This document shows, piece by piece, positions 33,069 through 41,345 of a DNA stretch of 50,423 bases (the first letter of the stretch is position 1; each line of letters begins with the position of its first letter). The notes beneath the pieces are model-generated. The model saw only the letters and a program-made list of their open reading frames with translations. It was not told the DNA's origin and did not search any database. The stretch covers positions 1 through 50,423 of the forward strand of contig JASKJN010000003.1 in NCBI GenBank assembly GCA_030153385.1. The letters run 5' to 3'. The translations under genes and the position numbers were made by a program. Source of the DNA: Archaeoglobaceae archaeon (GTDB lineage Archaea; Halobacteriota; Archaeoglobi; Archaeoglobales; Archaeoglobaceae).

Positions 33069-33112
33069 TTGAGAACATTTTCTTAAGATTTTTAAATAAA
33101 TTGAATTCTCAA
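33069..33112. repeat. Inverted repeat upstream of the AMA-type ATPase gene
   Basis: TTGAGAA (33069-33075) and TTCTCAA (33106-33112) form a 7-bp inverted repeat, interleaved with TTTTCTT and AAGAAAA. It precedes the TATA-like CTTATTAAAG of the ATPase gene. It could be an operator or the 3' structure of metG mRNA. Confidence 0.3.
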
Positions 33113-33149
33113 GAAAAACTTATTAAAGCGTCTGTAGACATAAATTCAA

Positions 33150-34205
33150 ATGGCTGAGAGAGAAGTCGAGCTGAAATACGTGATCCTCCGTCCCCTCGGA
33201 TACCCGCTTAAGGCAAGCTTTGTCGAGTATCCGAAAGTAGATAATCCAAGAGTCTTTAACGCTTATGCTAAGGATCAATGGAGGGGCGAAATGGTATACA
33301 AGGGAAAGTTGATGTTCGACATGAAGATGTTCCCAGATTTCGCCTTTGAAGTTGTCGAGGCAGTCCCTCCGTCAGGATACATATCAGATTCCACGAAGAT
33401 CATAGTAGAATCTGAAACAGCCGTAGTGGAGACAGAGTTTGTGAAAAACGTTCGACTTTCTGACGTCGTTGGGCAGGAAGAAGCAAAGAGGAAAGCGAAA
33501 GTCATCCTTGAATACCTCAAGAATCCGAAGAAATTTGGAAAATGGGCTCCAAAGAACGTTCTCTTCTACGGACCCCCTGGGACAGGGAAAACGATGCTTG
33601 CAAAAGCCCTGGCAAATGAAGCGAATACGCCTTTCCTTTCAGTAAAGTCCACAAAGCTAATAGGCGAGCACGTTGGCGATGGTGCGAGGAAGATCCACGA
33701 GCTATATGACAAGGCAAGGGAGTTAATGCCATGTATCGTTTTCCTTGACGAATTCGATGCCATAGCCTTAGACAGAAGCTACCAGGATCTCCGTGGAGAT
33801 GTTTCCGAAGTCGTCAACGCTCTTCTCACAGAACTCGATGGAATGCAGAGCAACGAGGGTATTTGCACGATCGCTGCGACGAACAGAATAGAACTTCTGG
33901 ATTATTCTATTAGGAGCAGATTTGAGGAAGAGATAGAGTTCAAACTTCCAACATTTGAAGACCGCGTGCAGATCTTGAGAAATAACATTAAGGAACTACC
34001 GCTCGAGGTAAGGGCAAACCTTGAAATGATAGCAGAGCTTTCAGAGGGGCTTAGTGGGAGGGATCTTGTTGAAAAGATCATCAAGGCTTCGCTTCACAAA
34101 GCAATTGCAGAAGGCAAGGATGTTATAGAAACTTCAGACCTTCTCAATGTGATGGAAAAGCTAAAAATAGCCTCCAAACAACCACCAAAACATATGTTTG
34201 CTTAA
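33150..34205 (+). CDS. AAA ATPase, AMA type
   Basis: A 351-residue ATPase related to proteasomal ATPases. Residues 1-105 form a beta-rich N-domain; the single AAA module follows with Walker A FYGPPGTGKTMLAKALA, Walker B CIVFLDEFDAIAL, sensor 1 in TIAATNRIELLD and an arginine region SIRSRFEEEIEF that is shorter than the usual LLRPGRFD. The C-terminal helical lid (LSEGLSGRDLVEKIIKASLHKAI) is complete. Absence of an N-terminal coiled coil and the KFxxF-like tail fit AMA, a group found in Archaeoglobus and methanogens. It probably unfolds or remodels proteins as a hexamer. Confidence 0.8.
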   Translation: MAEREVELKYVILRPLGYPLKASFVEYPKVDNPRVFNAYAKDQWRGEMVYKGKLMFDMKMFPDFAFEVVEAVPPSGYISDSTKIIVESETAVVETEFVKNVRLSDVVGQEEAKRKAKVILEYLKNPKKFGKWAPKNVLFYGPPGTGKTMLAKALANEANTPFLSVKSTKLIGEHVGDGARKIHELYDKARELMPCIVFLDEFDAIALDRSYQDLRGDVSEVVNALLTELDGMQSNEGICTIAATNRIELLDYSIRSRFEEEIEFKLPTFEDRVQILRNNIKELPLEVRANLEMIAELSEGLSGRDLVEKIIKASLHKAIAEGKDVIETSDLLNVMEKLKIASKQPPKHMFA

Positions 34206-34209
34206 AATC

Positions 34210-34869
34210 TTAAACTCTTCTACCCCTCACCCGATCAATGTCAAACTGTGCCCTTTCGCTTACGTGCATGACTGCAAGCGTTCCCGCCATAACAGGGTCG
34301 CTGATCACAAGATCGCTCACCTCTGGCACGCTTCCAAACATGCTTAATGAGATAACCTTAATTCCTTTTTTCCTCAGCTTTTTAACCTCCTCCGCTATCT
34401 TGCCACCCATGAGTCCGCCAGCGAGAACGAGGACTTCCGCTCTGTGAAGCCTCGACACAGACTTTACAGCTTCCGCTATCTCTTCTTCACCAACTATCGG
34501 CATCGTATCAACGCTTATCCTCTCACCACGCAGATTGTGCCGATCCGCCTCGCTAATAGCCCCTATTGCCACTTGAGAAACAAGCGCACCTCCACCGAGT
34601 ATGATCACTCTCTTGCCATAAACCTGCTCAAAGGGTTTTTCCTCCTCGATCTCGACTATGTATTCGAGTTTTTTGATCTTTTCAAGCATTCCCTCAAAGT
34701 TCCCTCCCTCGATCTCGAAATAAATCAAAGCCTTTCCCTTGTGCTCACCGAAGGTTAGTGGAAAGCTCTGGGCATAGTGGACATTCCCACCTTCGTCCGC
34801 TATGATCTTCGTCAGATCCCTGAGAACTCCTATTTTGTTTTCAGCTACAATTCTAAGCCCGCGAAGCAT
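34210..34869 (-). CDS. ACT-domain protein with DUF5612-type C-terminal domain
   Basis: A 219-residue protein. Residues 1-80 are an ACT domain (LRIVAENKIGVLRDLTKIIADEGGNVHYAQSF). The rest has a nucleotide-binding look (KRVIILGGGALVSQVAIGAI, EVLVLAGGLMGGKIAEEVKKL, VISLSMFGSVPEVSDLVISDPVMAG), in line with DUF5612 proteins. A role in amino-acid sensing is inferred. ATG 34869 shares one base with the stop of the AsnC-like gene upstream; the ORF track's TTG is one codon earlier. The two genes form a small operon of ligand-sensing domains. Confidence 0.75.
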   Translation of the reverse strand: MLRGLRIVAENKIGVLRDLTKIIADEGGNVHYAQSFPLTFGEHKGKALIYFEIEGGNFEGMLEKIKKLEYIVEIEEEKPFEQVYGKRVIILGGGALVSQVAIGAISEADRHNLRGERISVDTMPIVGEEEIAEAVKSVSRLHRAEVLVLAGGLMGGKIAEEVKKLRKKGIKVISLSMFGSVPEVSDLVISDPVMAGTLAVMHVSERAQFDIDRVRGRRV

Positions 34870-35102
34870 CAAAACTTTGCCCCCGTAAGAGTTTTTGTTT
34901 CCAGAACTCCATCAATAGCCCTTATTTTGTTCACGACTATATCGCTCAGCTCCTCGAAATCCTTTACAACGATCTTCGCAATAAGATCGTATTCTCCAAA
35001 GAGCGGGTATAGCTCCTCTACTTCCTTTATGTTCGCAATTCTGTCGTAAACCCTTTTCTCCTTTCCCGGAGCGACCTTTATCAGCACAAATCCGAGAGCC
35101 AT
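34869..35102 (-). CDS. Stand-alone Lrp/AsnC ligand-binding (RAM) domain protein
   Basis: About 77 residues that make up only the effector-binding half of an Lrp/AsnC regulator (ALGFVLIKVAPGKEKRVYDRIANIKEVEELYPLFGEYDLIAKIVVKDF). No helix-turn-helix is encoded. I start at ATG 35102, because a TATA-like AAAATTTAAAATTT at 35117-35133 overlaps the earlier ATG 35117. Such proteins bind amino acids and can modulate full-length regulators. Translation is coupled to the ACT protein. Confidence 0.82.
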   Translation of the reverse strand: MALGFVLIKVAPGKEKRVYDRIANIKEVEELYPLFGEYDLIAKIVVKDFEELSDIVVNKIRAIDGVLETKTLTGAKF

Positions 35103-35217
35103 GAAAGAAGTGAGCATTTAAAATTTAAAATTTATCTTTAACAGCTTTTAGTCCGAAACATACTTTTAAAACTTCTGACCGAAAGCTCTTTAGCCTCTGA
35201 AGTTTGAACTGCCAAAA

Positions 35218-35697
35218 CTATCCCCTTATCAAATTGTTGCTGATAAGATAATCCCAGATTCTATCCTTTACGTGGTGCAGGTTTTTGACAGCCTTTCCCT
35301 TTCCCTTCATTTCTTCTGCATTGCACAGCGCAATTCCCACCGCGATCGCGCTTTCCTTTCCCTCCACTGTAACATAGACGAAATCCCCTTCCTTAATTCT
35401 ACTGTCAGCAAAGACTATTCCGGGCTTCATTATGTCTGCACCATTCACAATGAACTTGAAAGCTCCGCTGTCGACTGTGACCCTGTATTTTTCGGGCTTC
35501 AGCTTTATTGCCCCGTAAACGGATAGATAGTGTCTGCCACCATATTCAAGGAGTAAAGGCTCATTGTCCACGAGGATTATTTTTATTTCCCCAAAATCAA
35601 GCAAATCCATTTCTCCTTCCACGCTAACGCCAGAATTTTCGAAAACTTCTCTCGCTATCTCTTTTGATTCCTTCTTTCTCAACCTTCTCCTTTGCAC
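35218..35697 (-). CDS. PUA-domain RNA-binding protein (DUF1947 type)
   Basis: A 159-residue protein of the archaeal MCT-1/Tma20-like group. The N-terminal 75 residues (RRRLRKKESKEIAREVF, ILVDNEPLLLEYGGRHYLSVYGAI) match DUF1947. The C-terminal PUA domain reads VTVDSGAFKFIVNGADIMKPGIVFAD and ends with GKGKAVKNLHHVKDRIWDYL. PUA domains bind structured RNA; eukaryotic relatives assist translation initiation and recycling. It is divergent from the zinc-finger gene, with a short A/T-rich gap. Many archaeal operons pair this family with tRNA or ribosome genes, but not here. Confidence 0.85.
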   Translation of the reverse strand: MQRRRLRKKESKEIAREVFENSGVSVEGEMDLLDFGEIKIILVDNEPLLLEYGGRHYLSVYGAIKLKPEKYRVTVDSGAFKFIVNGADIMKPGIVFADSRIKEGDFVYVTVEGKESAIAVGIALCNAEEMKGKGKAVKNLHHVKDRIWDYLISNNLIRG

Positions 35698-35789
35698 ATC
35701 GAAATTGGAGGAGAAATTTTAAAAGCTTATCCCTAACCCGGCATTTCTCGGGAACAAGTTTTTTTAAGCAATTGCCTGGTATTTTCTAT

Positions 35790-36353
35790 ATGAGAACGGA
35801 GATTTACTGTGATACCTGTAAAGAGATTACCGATCACGAAATGGTCAAGGATAACCTTTACAGGTGTCTAAATTGCGGAACTCATGTTCGCTTAGAGCCA
35901 GAAAGAGAGGTAGAGTTAAAAGCAATCTTCAGTCATGAGGATGAAACGAGAATTGGAGCAGTGAAGCTAGCGGAGAGTGAGGAACTCGTTAAAGGGGCGG
36001 AGTTGATAGTTGATCTGGATGGGGAAAGCAGAATTGGGAGGATCACTGCGGTTCAGCTGAAGGATGGGAGAACTGTGGAATTTGCAAAGGCTAAAGATTC
36101 GCAGGCTGTTTGGCTGAAGGAAGTCGGAGAAGTTTACGTTAGGTTTAGTCTGCATAAGAGAGCGGTTACTACTTCCTACAAGATCCCCTTTGATGGGGAA
36201 ACAGAATTCTCAGTTGGCGAAGAAATTGAGTTTGAAAGGAAGAAGTTCGTTATCACAAGAATAAAGCTTTTGGATGGAAGATTGCTGAAAAAAGAGGGCG
36301 AAAAAGCAGTTGCGAAGGAGATAAAGAGAATATATGCGACCTATTCGCCTTAG
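35790..36353 (+). CDS. HVO_0476-type zinc-binding protein
   Basis: About 187 residues. The N-terminal treble-clef-like zinc site is CDTCKEITDHEM...CLNCG; the remainder is beta-rich with repeated hairpins (ELKAIFSHEDETRIGAVKLAESEE). It matches the archaeal HVO_0476 zinc-finger family, with no known function. I start at ATG 35790 (MRTEIYCDTCKEITDHE); the extra N-terminal 42 residues of the ORF track lie antisense to the divergent gene. It overlaps the next gene by 20 bases, so the two are probably made together. Confidence 0.8.
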   Translation: MRTEIYCDTCKEITDHEMVKDNLYRCLNCGTHVRLEPEREVELKAIFSHEDETRIGAVKLAESEELVKGAELIVDLDGESRIGRITAVQLKDGRTVEFAKAKDSQAVWLKEVGEVYVRFSLHKRAVTTSYKIPFDGETEFSVGEEIEFERKKFVITRIKLLDGRLLKKEGEKAVAKEIKRIYATYSP

Positions 36354-37284
36354 AGACTTCTTAAGGGTTGGAAACTGCTACTTCTCAGTTCTCGGATACA
36401 GAAATGATGAGAAAGTAAAGTGTTTTCTTCGATATTCCGAACACGAGAAAGGGGATAGGCTGAAGGATGGAAAGAGGTTCAAAAAGCTTTCTCACGAGGA
36501 AGCGCTGTCTCACCCATTGGCTGAAAAATACTATGAGAGAGGAATTTTCAGGGTGCCTTTGAGAGATGTCGAGGAAGTTTTAAAGCCTGAGGAAAGATTG
36601 AAAGACATCATGGATTCGAGCGTTGCCAAAGTCGTGAACTTCTTCAGCTCGATCCCGATGAATGAAATGGGTGTCACGGGTTCGAGGCTTATTGGACTGC
36701 AGAGCGAGGAATCTGACGTTGATTTCATAGTTTACGGGAAATACTGGTTTTTGGCAAGGGAGAAGCTGAAGAAAGGCATTGAGAGGGGCGCTCTTTCTGA
36801 TCTGGATGATGAAATGTGGGAATTCATTTACCGAAAGAGAAAAGTTCCGATTCCCTTCGATTTATTCGTTGCACACGAGAAAAGAAAGTTTCACAGAGCT
36901 TATCTTGGCGAGACTTACTTCGATCTGCTTTATGTGAGGGGATACGACGAGATAGATAATGGAATACCTGAAGAAGCGGGGATCAAGCTTGGAAAGGCGA
37001 CGATTACCGCAAAAGTCCTTGAAGACAGATACGCATTTGACTATCCTGCCTACTATCCTTTAGAGCATTCCGAAGTAAGGGCGATTCTGTGCTTCACACA
37101 CACCTTTGTTGGTCAGGCTTTCAGAGGTGAGAGAGTCGTTGCAAGAGGAGATCTCGAGATCATAAATGGCGAGAAATACCTGGTTGTTGGAACAAAAAGA
37201 GAGGCGGAGGATGAATTCATCGTTTCTCTCGATCTGATGGAAAAAGAGGGTTTCAAGCCATCCGACTACCTATTTTTTAGCTGA
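36334..37284 (+). CDS. Predicted nucleotidyltransferase-domain protein (archaeal, COG1665-like)
   Basis: A 316-residue protein. The middle holds a polymerase-beta-type nucleotidyltransferase motif, MGVTGSRLIGLQSEESDVDFIVYG (GS followed by DVD), and an acidic partner further on (PIPFDLFVAHEKRK). The N-terminal 90 residues and C-terminal 90 residues are specific to the archaeal family. The substrate is unknown; RNA or protein nucleotidylation are both possible. ATG 36334 lies inside the zinc-protein gene. Its 3' end overlaps the convergent ROK kinase gene by 19 bases. Confidence 0.72.
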   Translation: MRPIRLRDFLRVGNCYFSVLGYRNDEKVKCFLRYSEHEKGDRLKDGKRFKKLSHEEALSHPLAEKYYERGIFRVPLRDVEEVLKPEERLKDIMDSSVAKVVNFFSSIPMNEMGVTGSRLIGLQSEESDVDFIVYGKYWFLAREKLKKGIERGALSDLDDEMWEFIYRKRKVPIPFDLFVAHEKRKFHRAYLGETYFDLLYVRGYDEIDNGIPEEAGIKLGKATITAKVLEDRYAFDYPAYYPLEHSEVRAILCFTHTFVGQAFRGERVVARGDLEIINGEKYLVVGTKREAEDEFIVSLDLMEKEGFKPSDYLFFS

Positions 37285-38015
37285 AGTGAATCCCGGGCAA
37301 GCAAGGAAGCGCCCTTGGCAACCGCATAATCGTCTTCTATAACCCTGAACTCGGGTTTGAAAACCTCTGGGATTAATTTCGAAATCTCTTCTGCAAGCAA
37401 ATCCTCTTTCAGTCTTCCGCCTATTCTGCCTCCAAAAGTGACGACTTCTGGATTCAGAAGCATTATAGCATTCGATACTGCTATGCAGAAAAGCTTAAAA
37501 CCCTTTGTCTGATAAATCGTGCCTTTATCGAGTTTCTCTTTTATGTCTCTTATAGCCCAACCCCCAAAGTAAGCTTCGAGGTGTCCGCAACCTCCACATT
37601 TGCATTTTCTCCTCCCACCAACAAAAGCATGCCCAAGCTCACCCGCCAAACCATCGCCACGATAAACCTCTCCCTCGATCACAATTCCAGTCCCGATACC
37701 TGTGCCGATCGTGAGAGAAAGAACGTTCTTCTTCTTTGTTAGATATGCTGAATAGTATGCAAAGCAATTTGCGTCATTATCGACGACTTTTGGTTTGTTC
37801 GTCACCAAGCTTGGAATCCTCTCAAGGTTCGGAGCTCCAACCGGTTTGCCATTCCTGAACCATACCGCAATACCAACACCCAGAGCATCATAATCGACAT
37901 TAATTTTACTCAGATCAAAATCCCTCGTTTTGAATGTGCCCAAAACTTCGAAATAGCCATCCTTAAGCAAAACCACATCTGTGTTCGTACCTCCAATGTC
38001 AAGGCCGAGAATCAT
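37266..38015 (-). CDS. ROK-family sugar kinase
   Basis: A 249-residue kinase of the ROK family. ATP/phosphate motif [20 protein letters not shown] at the N-terminus, the catalytic Asp in [12 protein letters not shown], the second phosphate loop [20 protein letters not shown], and the ROK zinc site [22 protein letters not shown] are all present. It likely phosphorylates glucose or a related sugar. The length is shorter than most (about 300), so it is a compact form. It has its own TATA-like element upstream and faces the AMMECR1 gene divergently. Confidence 0.87.
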   Translation of the reverse strand: MILGLDIGGTNTDVVLLKDGYFEVLGTFKTRDFDLSKINVDYDALGVGIAVWFRNGKPVGAPNLERIPSLVTNKPKVVDNDANCFAYYSAYLTKKKNVLSLTIGTGIGTGIVIEGEVYRGDGLAGELGHAFVGGRRKCKCGGCGHLEAYFGGWAIRDIKEKLDKGTIYQTKGFKLFCIAVSNAIMLLNPEVVTFGGRIGGRLKEDLLAEEISKLIPEVFKPEFRVIEDDYAVAKGASLLARDSLQLKNR

Positions 38016-38056
38016 GGAGCAACAAGGTTATTAATTTAAAAATACTTTTTCATTTC

Positions 38057-38653
38057 ATGAAGCTAAGCCTTGAAGAGGGAACGATGGCTGTAAGGCTTGC
38101 GAGAAAAGCAATAGAAGAGTACTTGGAAAAAAACAAAGTGATTAACGACCGATATGGCGGTGTCTTCTCGGAAAAAAGAGGAGTCTTTACGACCTTGATC
38201 AAGAACAACGATTTGAGGGGATGTATCGGATTTCCTTTTCCAATAAAGAGGCTTGATGAGGCAATAATAGAATCTGCAATCTCTGCTGCTGTTGATGATC
38301 CGAGATTTGAGCCCGTAAGGCTGAGCGAAATGGATGAGATCACGGTTGAGGTCACAATCCTAACAGAACCTGAAAAGATCAAAGCAAAGCCTCAGGACCT
38401 TCCAAAGTTTGTGGAGATTGGTAGACACGGTTTAATGGTTAAAAAAGGGCTTTTTTCTGGACTCCTACTCCCACAGGTTGCAGTTGAGTTCGGATTCGAC
38501 GCTGAGGAGTTTTTAAGCCAGACCTGCATGAAAGCTGGACTGCCACCGGACTGCTGGCTCACAGGGGCGGAGGTTTACAGATTCGAAGGACAAATTTTCA
38601 AGGAAGTTAAGCCGAGAGGAGAAGTTGTGGAGCTGGAACTGAGTTGTAGGTAA
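38057..38653 (+). CDS. AMMECR1-domain protein
   Basis: A 198-residue member of the universal AMMECR1 family. The hexapeptide LRGCIG in [13 protein letters not shown] is the invariant motif; the remainder ([29 protein letters not shown]) and [23 protein letters not shown] match it throughout. The function is unknown; archaeal copies are often near Memo or radical SAM genes. It is convergent with the radical SAM gene, with two bases between the stops. Confidence 0.9.
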   Translation: MKLSLEEGTMAVRLARKAIEEYLEKNKVINDRYGGVFSEKRGVFTTLIKNNDLRGCIGFPFPIKRLDEAIIESAISAAVDDPRFEPVRLSEMDEITVEVTILTEPEKIKAKPQDLPKFVEIGRHGLMVKKGLFSGLLLPQVAVEFGFDAEEFLSQTCMKAGLPPDCWLTGAEVYRFEGQIFKEVKPRGEVVELELSCR

Positions 38654-38655
38654 TC

Positions 38656-39555
38656 CTAAAGCGTTATTAAACCAAGCCTGAACAAGTCGTTACTCGTGAA
38701 AATCCTCACACCAGATTTTTTCAGCGCTTTTATGGTCTCAAGCGTGTCATCTATGAGCTGGAGCATTTCATCCTTTTCCTCCGGAATTCTACCATGCACT
38801 CCGGTGAAGAATGCTCCCTGTTCCGTGAACAGATAATTTGAGACGTGGTCTGTTGTGAAATAGGTCTCAACTTTTATACCCTCAATCAGTTTTCTAAGCT
38901 CCTCAAGTTGTTCTTCGGCTTTTAGAGGCTTTATTAGGTTTTCCATCACAGGATTTGTGATCGTAAGATTTCTGACTCTCACAAAAGTCGGTTTTGCCTC
39001 GTTTATCACCTTTGCAGTATTTACCGCATGTCTTTCGCTCCTCTCAGACCCTCCAAGTCCTGTGATCACGTAGTACGTGAGTTCAAAATATTTTCCAGCC
39101 TTTTTTCCAGCCTTTATGGCATCCTCAGCATTTATTCCTTTTTGAACAAGGCTCAAAACCTCATCATCTCCGCTCTCAAGACCCATATGCAATCTTGTCA
39201 GCCCAGCAGACTTAAGATTCTCCAGCTTCTCCTCAGGCATGTTTGCTATTGTTTTAATTCTCGCATAAGCTGTTATCCTCTCCACTTCCGGTCTCTTATT
39301 TTTCAAATAGCGCACGATCTCGACGATGTCTTTGTGTATAAGCGGGTTTGAGTCACCGAGAAATGCACTCCTTGATCTCGGGAAGTATTTTGGGATCTCA
39401 TCTATGTCTCTGAGGATCTCCTCCTTTTGTCTTTGCTCAAATTTTATAGTCTTATACATCGAGCAGAATAGGCATTTGTTCCAGTTGCAACCCCTTACAA
39501 CTCGAATTAGATAACTGAAAGCCTCGCTTGGCGGGCGAAAAGGAGGAAAGTCCAT
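38656..39555 (-). CDS. Radical SAM protein
   Basis: A 299-residue radical SAM enzyme. The cluster motif is CNWNKCLFCSMYKTIKF (C-x4-C-x2-C spacing, beginning at VVRGC with C-x4-C), followed by the SAM-site strand LTYYVITGLGGSERSERHA and GLTRLHMGLESGDDEVLSLVQKG, typical of the COG1032-like, non-cobalamin group. The substrate is unknown. It lies one base after the 89-residue unknown gene upstream, and opposite the AMMECR1 gene. AMMECR1 and radical SAM neighbours recur in many genomes, which may reflect a shared pathway. Confidence 0.82.
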   Translation of the reverse strand: MDFPPFRPPSEAFSYLIRVVRGCNWNKCLFCSMYKTIKFEQRQKEEILRDIDEIPKYFPRSRSAFLGDSNPLIHKDIVEIVRYLKNKRPEVERITAYARIKTIANMPEEKLENLKSAGLTRLHMGLESGDDEVLSLVQKGINAEDAIKAGKKAGKYFELTYYVITGLGGSERSERHAVNTAKVINEAKPTFVRVRNLTITNPVMENLIKPLKAEEQLEELRKLIEGIKVETYFTTDHVSNYLFTEQGAFFTGVHGRIPEEKDEMLQLIDDTLETIKALKKSGVRIFTSNDLFRLGLITL

Positions 39556-39556
39556 A

Positions 39557-39826
39557 CTATCGCCTCAAGCTGAACCTCTTGAAGTGCAGATTTGCCAGTG
39601 CCTGAAGCCAGAGCTTCGCCTCCTCGCTAACTGTCTCGCTTAACTCCGCTTGACTCTCGCTTACGAATCCATGGAATTCGTCATAAACGTAAAATTCGAC
39701 TCTGTCTCTTGTGATCACTATCCTGAGAGGATCGTCTTCAATAACAAGGTTTCCATCTTCCTTCTTGAGAATTCTGCTCAGCTCTTCGAATGATTCAAAG
39801 ATCTTGGACGCGTAATCTGTGAGCAT
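39557..39826 (-). CDS. Small protein of unknown function
   Basis: An 89-residue acidic protein, MLTDYASKIFESFEELSRIL at the start and LQALANLHFKRFSLRR at the end. The middle alternates as short beta strands (GNLVIEDDPLRIVITRDRVEFYVYDEFHGF). No cysteines or membrane segment. It sits directly upstream of the radical SAM gene and probably is in the same operon, so it may be a substrate-presenting partner. I recognise no family. Confidence 0.65.
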   Translation of the reverse strand: MLTDYASKIFESFEELSRILKKEDGNLVIEDDPLRIVITRDRVEFYVYDEFHGFVSESQAELSETVSEEAKLWLQALANLHFKRFSLRR

Positions 39827-39913
39827 GTAGGAATTATGCTTGAGAGCAGAAAACCTTTTCCACCTTAAAACTCAGAAAATTTTTATATACAACCTCAAAC
39901 AACATAGATCAAA

Positions 39914-40840
39914 ATGATGCAATCTTTGCTGGCGAGCAATGTTATAAAACTTCTCAAAAGAGAGGGATACATTCTGCTGGAGTTAGTTGATACTAAGCCA
40001 AGATGCTTTGACATAATAGCCAAAAAGGGTAATCGAATTCTATTAATTAAAGTGCTTTACAACGTCGACTCTTTGAAAATGGAGACCGCAGAAGAGATGA
40101 GAAAGATAGCAAGGCTTTTGAATGCCACAGCTCTTGTTATCGGTGAGAGATTCAAGTTCGATTTTCTGGAAAGGAGAGTAGTTTACACTCGTTATAACCT
40201 TCCAGTGATAAACCTCGCAACCTTCTACGACTATCTTCGAGGAGAACTGCCATGCATATATTCCGCCCCCGGTGGGTACTACGTAAAGCTTGACGCTGAA
40301 AAGCTCAGAAAAGCCAGAGAAGCTATGGGTGTGAGCGTTGGTGAGGCGGCAAGGAGACTTGGAGTCTCTAAGAGGACTATGAAGAACTACGAAGAGGGTG
40401 CGGATGCAAGCGTTGAGATTGCAATGAAGATAGAAGAGATCTTTGGGGATGTGGTTAAAAAAATAGATTTCTATGAGTTCATCAGCAAAAAGGATGAAGA
40501 AATAGAGAGCGGAGATTATGAGGACGAGATCGTCGGAAAGCTCAGAGAGATCGGAGTTGCGATTTACACTGTGAAGCATACTCCATTCGATGCTATTTCA
40601 AAGTTTGAAGATAACGAAGTTTTAATGGGTTTGAAGCAGGTTAGAGAGATAGAAAGAAGAGCGGAGCTAATAGGTAAAGTTTCTGAGATTTTGAACGCGG
40701 ATGCTGCTTATATTACCGAGAGAGAATTGAAGAAGAGGGTTAGTTCGGTCGTGTTTGTTCTAAAGGAGGAATTGGAATCGCTCGACTCTCCCAAGGACTT
40801 TATCGCTTTAATTAATGAGAAGAGGGAGAAATATGCTTGA
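39914..40840 (+). CDS. HTH transcriptional regulator with nuclease-like N-terminal domain
   Basis: A 308-residue archaeal regulator. Residues 1-115 resemble a restriction-endonuclease-type fold (LLKREGYILLELVDTKPRCFDIIAKKGNRILLIKVL). A Cro/C1-type helix-turn-helix lies near residues 131-180 (LRKAREAMGVSVGEAARRLGVSKRTMKNYEEGA). The C-terminal 120 residues may bind a ligand. It matches the archaeal family of putative HTH regulators. A TATA box TTTATATAC lies about 28 nt before the first of two ATG codons. The next gene, a flavin reductase, overlaps its end and may be co-regulated. Confidence 0.82.
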   Translation: MMQSLLASNVIKLLKREGYILLELVDTKPRCFDIIAKKGNRILLIKVLYNVDSLKMETAEEMRKIARLLNATALVIGERFKFDFLERRVVYTRYNLPVINLATFYDYLRGELPCIYSAPGGYYVKLDAEKLRKAREAMGVSVGEAARRLGVSKRTMKNYEEGADASVEIAMKIEEIFGDVVKKIDFYEFISKKDEEIESGDYEDEIVGKLREIGVAIYTVKHTPFDAISKFEDNEVLMGLKQVREIERRAELIGKVSEILNADAAYITERELKKRVSSVVFVLKEELESLDSPKDFIALINEKREKYA

Positions 40841-41345
40841 GCTTCTGTATCCTCTCAGGACTTATTTAATCGTTTCTGGAGTTGATAAGCCGAATGTAAT
40901 GACTGCAGACTGGGTTATTCCCCTCTCTTTTGAACCAAAGCTTCTGGGAGTTTCTGTGGGTCACAAGAGACATACAAATAAGCTTATAAAGGAGTTTAAG
41001 GAGTTTGTTGTTGCAGTTCCAACGATAGAGCTTTTAAAGGACGTCTGGATAGCTGGAACTGTTAGCGGAGCAAATGAGGATAAGCTGTCAAAGCTTAGGC
41101 TGACGTTTGTGAATTCGCAGAAAGTTAGAGTACCTTCGATAAAGGAGTGTCAGGCAAACCTAGAATGCAAGGTGGTAAAAGAAGTTGAGGTCGGGGATCA
41201 TACACTCTTCGTTGGTGAAATTGTAAACGCGACTTATGGCGACGCTTTCAGGGGTGGAAAAGCGGATCTCAGCTACCGCTTTATCCTCCACGCAAGTTTT
41301 GGAAAAAATTTTACAACAAATTCAGATGAAATTTTCTCACCCTAA
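40833..41345 (+). CDS. Flavin reductase-like (FMN-binding split barrel) protein
   Basis: A 170-residue FMN-binding split-barrel protein. The fold's recognisable parts are VMTADWVIPLSFEPKLLGVSVGHKRHTNKLI, FVVAVPTIELLKDVWIAGTVSG and CQANLECKVVKEVEVGDHTLFVGEIV. Such proteins reduce or bind FMN/FAD, or act as ferric reductase-like enzymes in Archaeoglobus. I start at ATG 40833 (MLELLYPLRTYL), with GAGGGAG upstream and eight bases overlapping the regulator's end; the ORF track's 40815 lies further inside. It is convergent with the coiled-coil gene. Confidence 0.87.
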   Translation: MLELLYPLRTYLIVSGVDKPNVMTADWVIPLSFEPKLLGVSVGHKRHTNKLIKEFKEFVVAVPTIELLKDVWIAGTVSGANEDKLSKLRLTFVNSQKVRVPSIKECQANLECKVVKEVEVGDHTLFVGEIVNATYGDAFRGGKADLSYRFILHASFGKNFTTNSDEIFSP

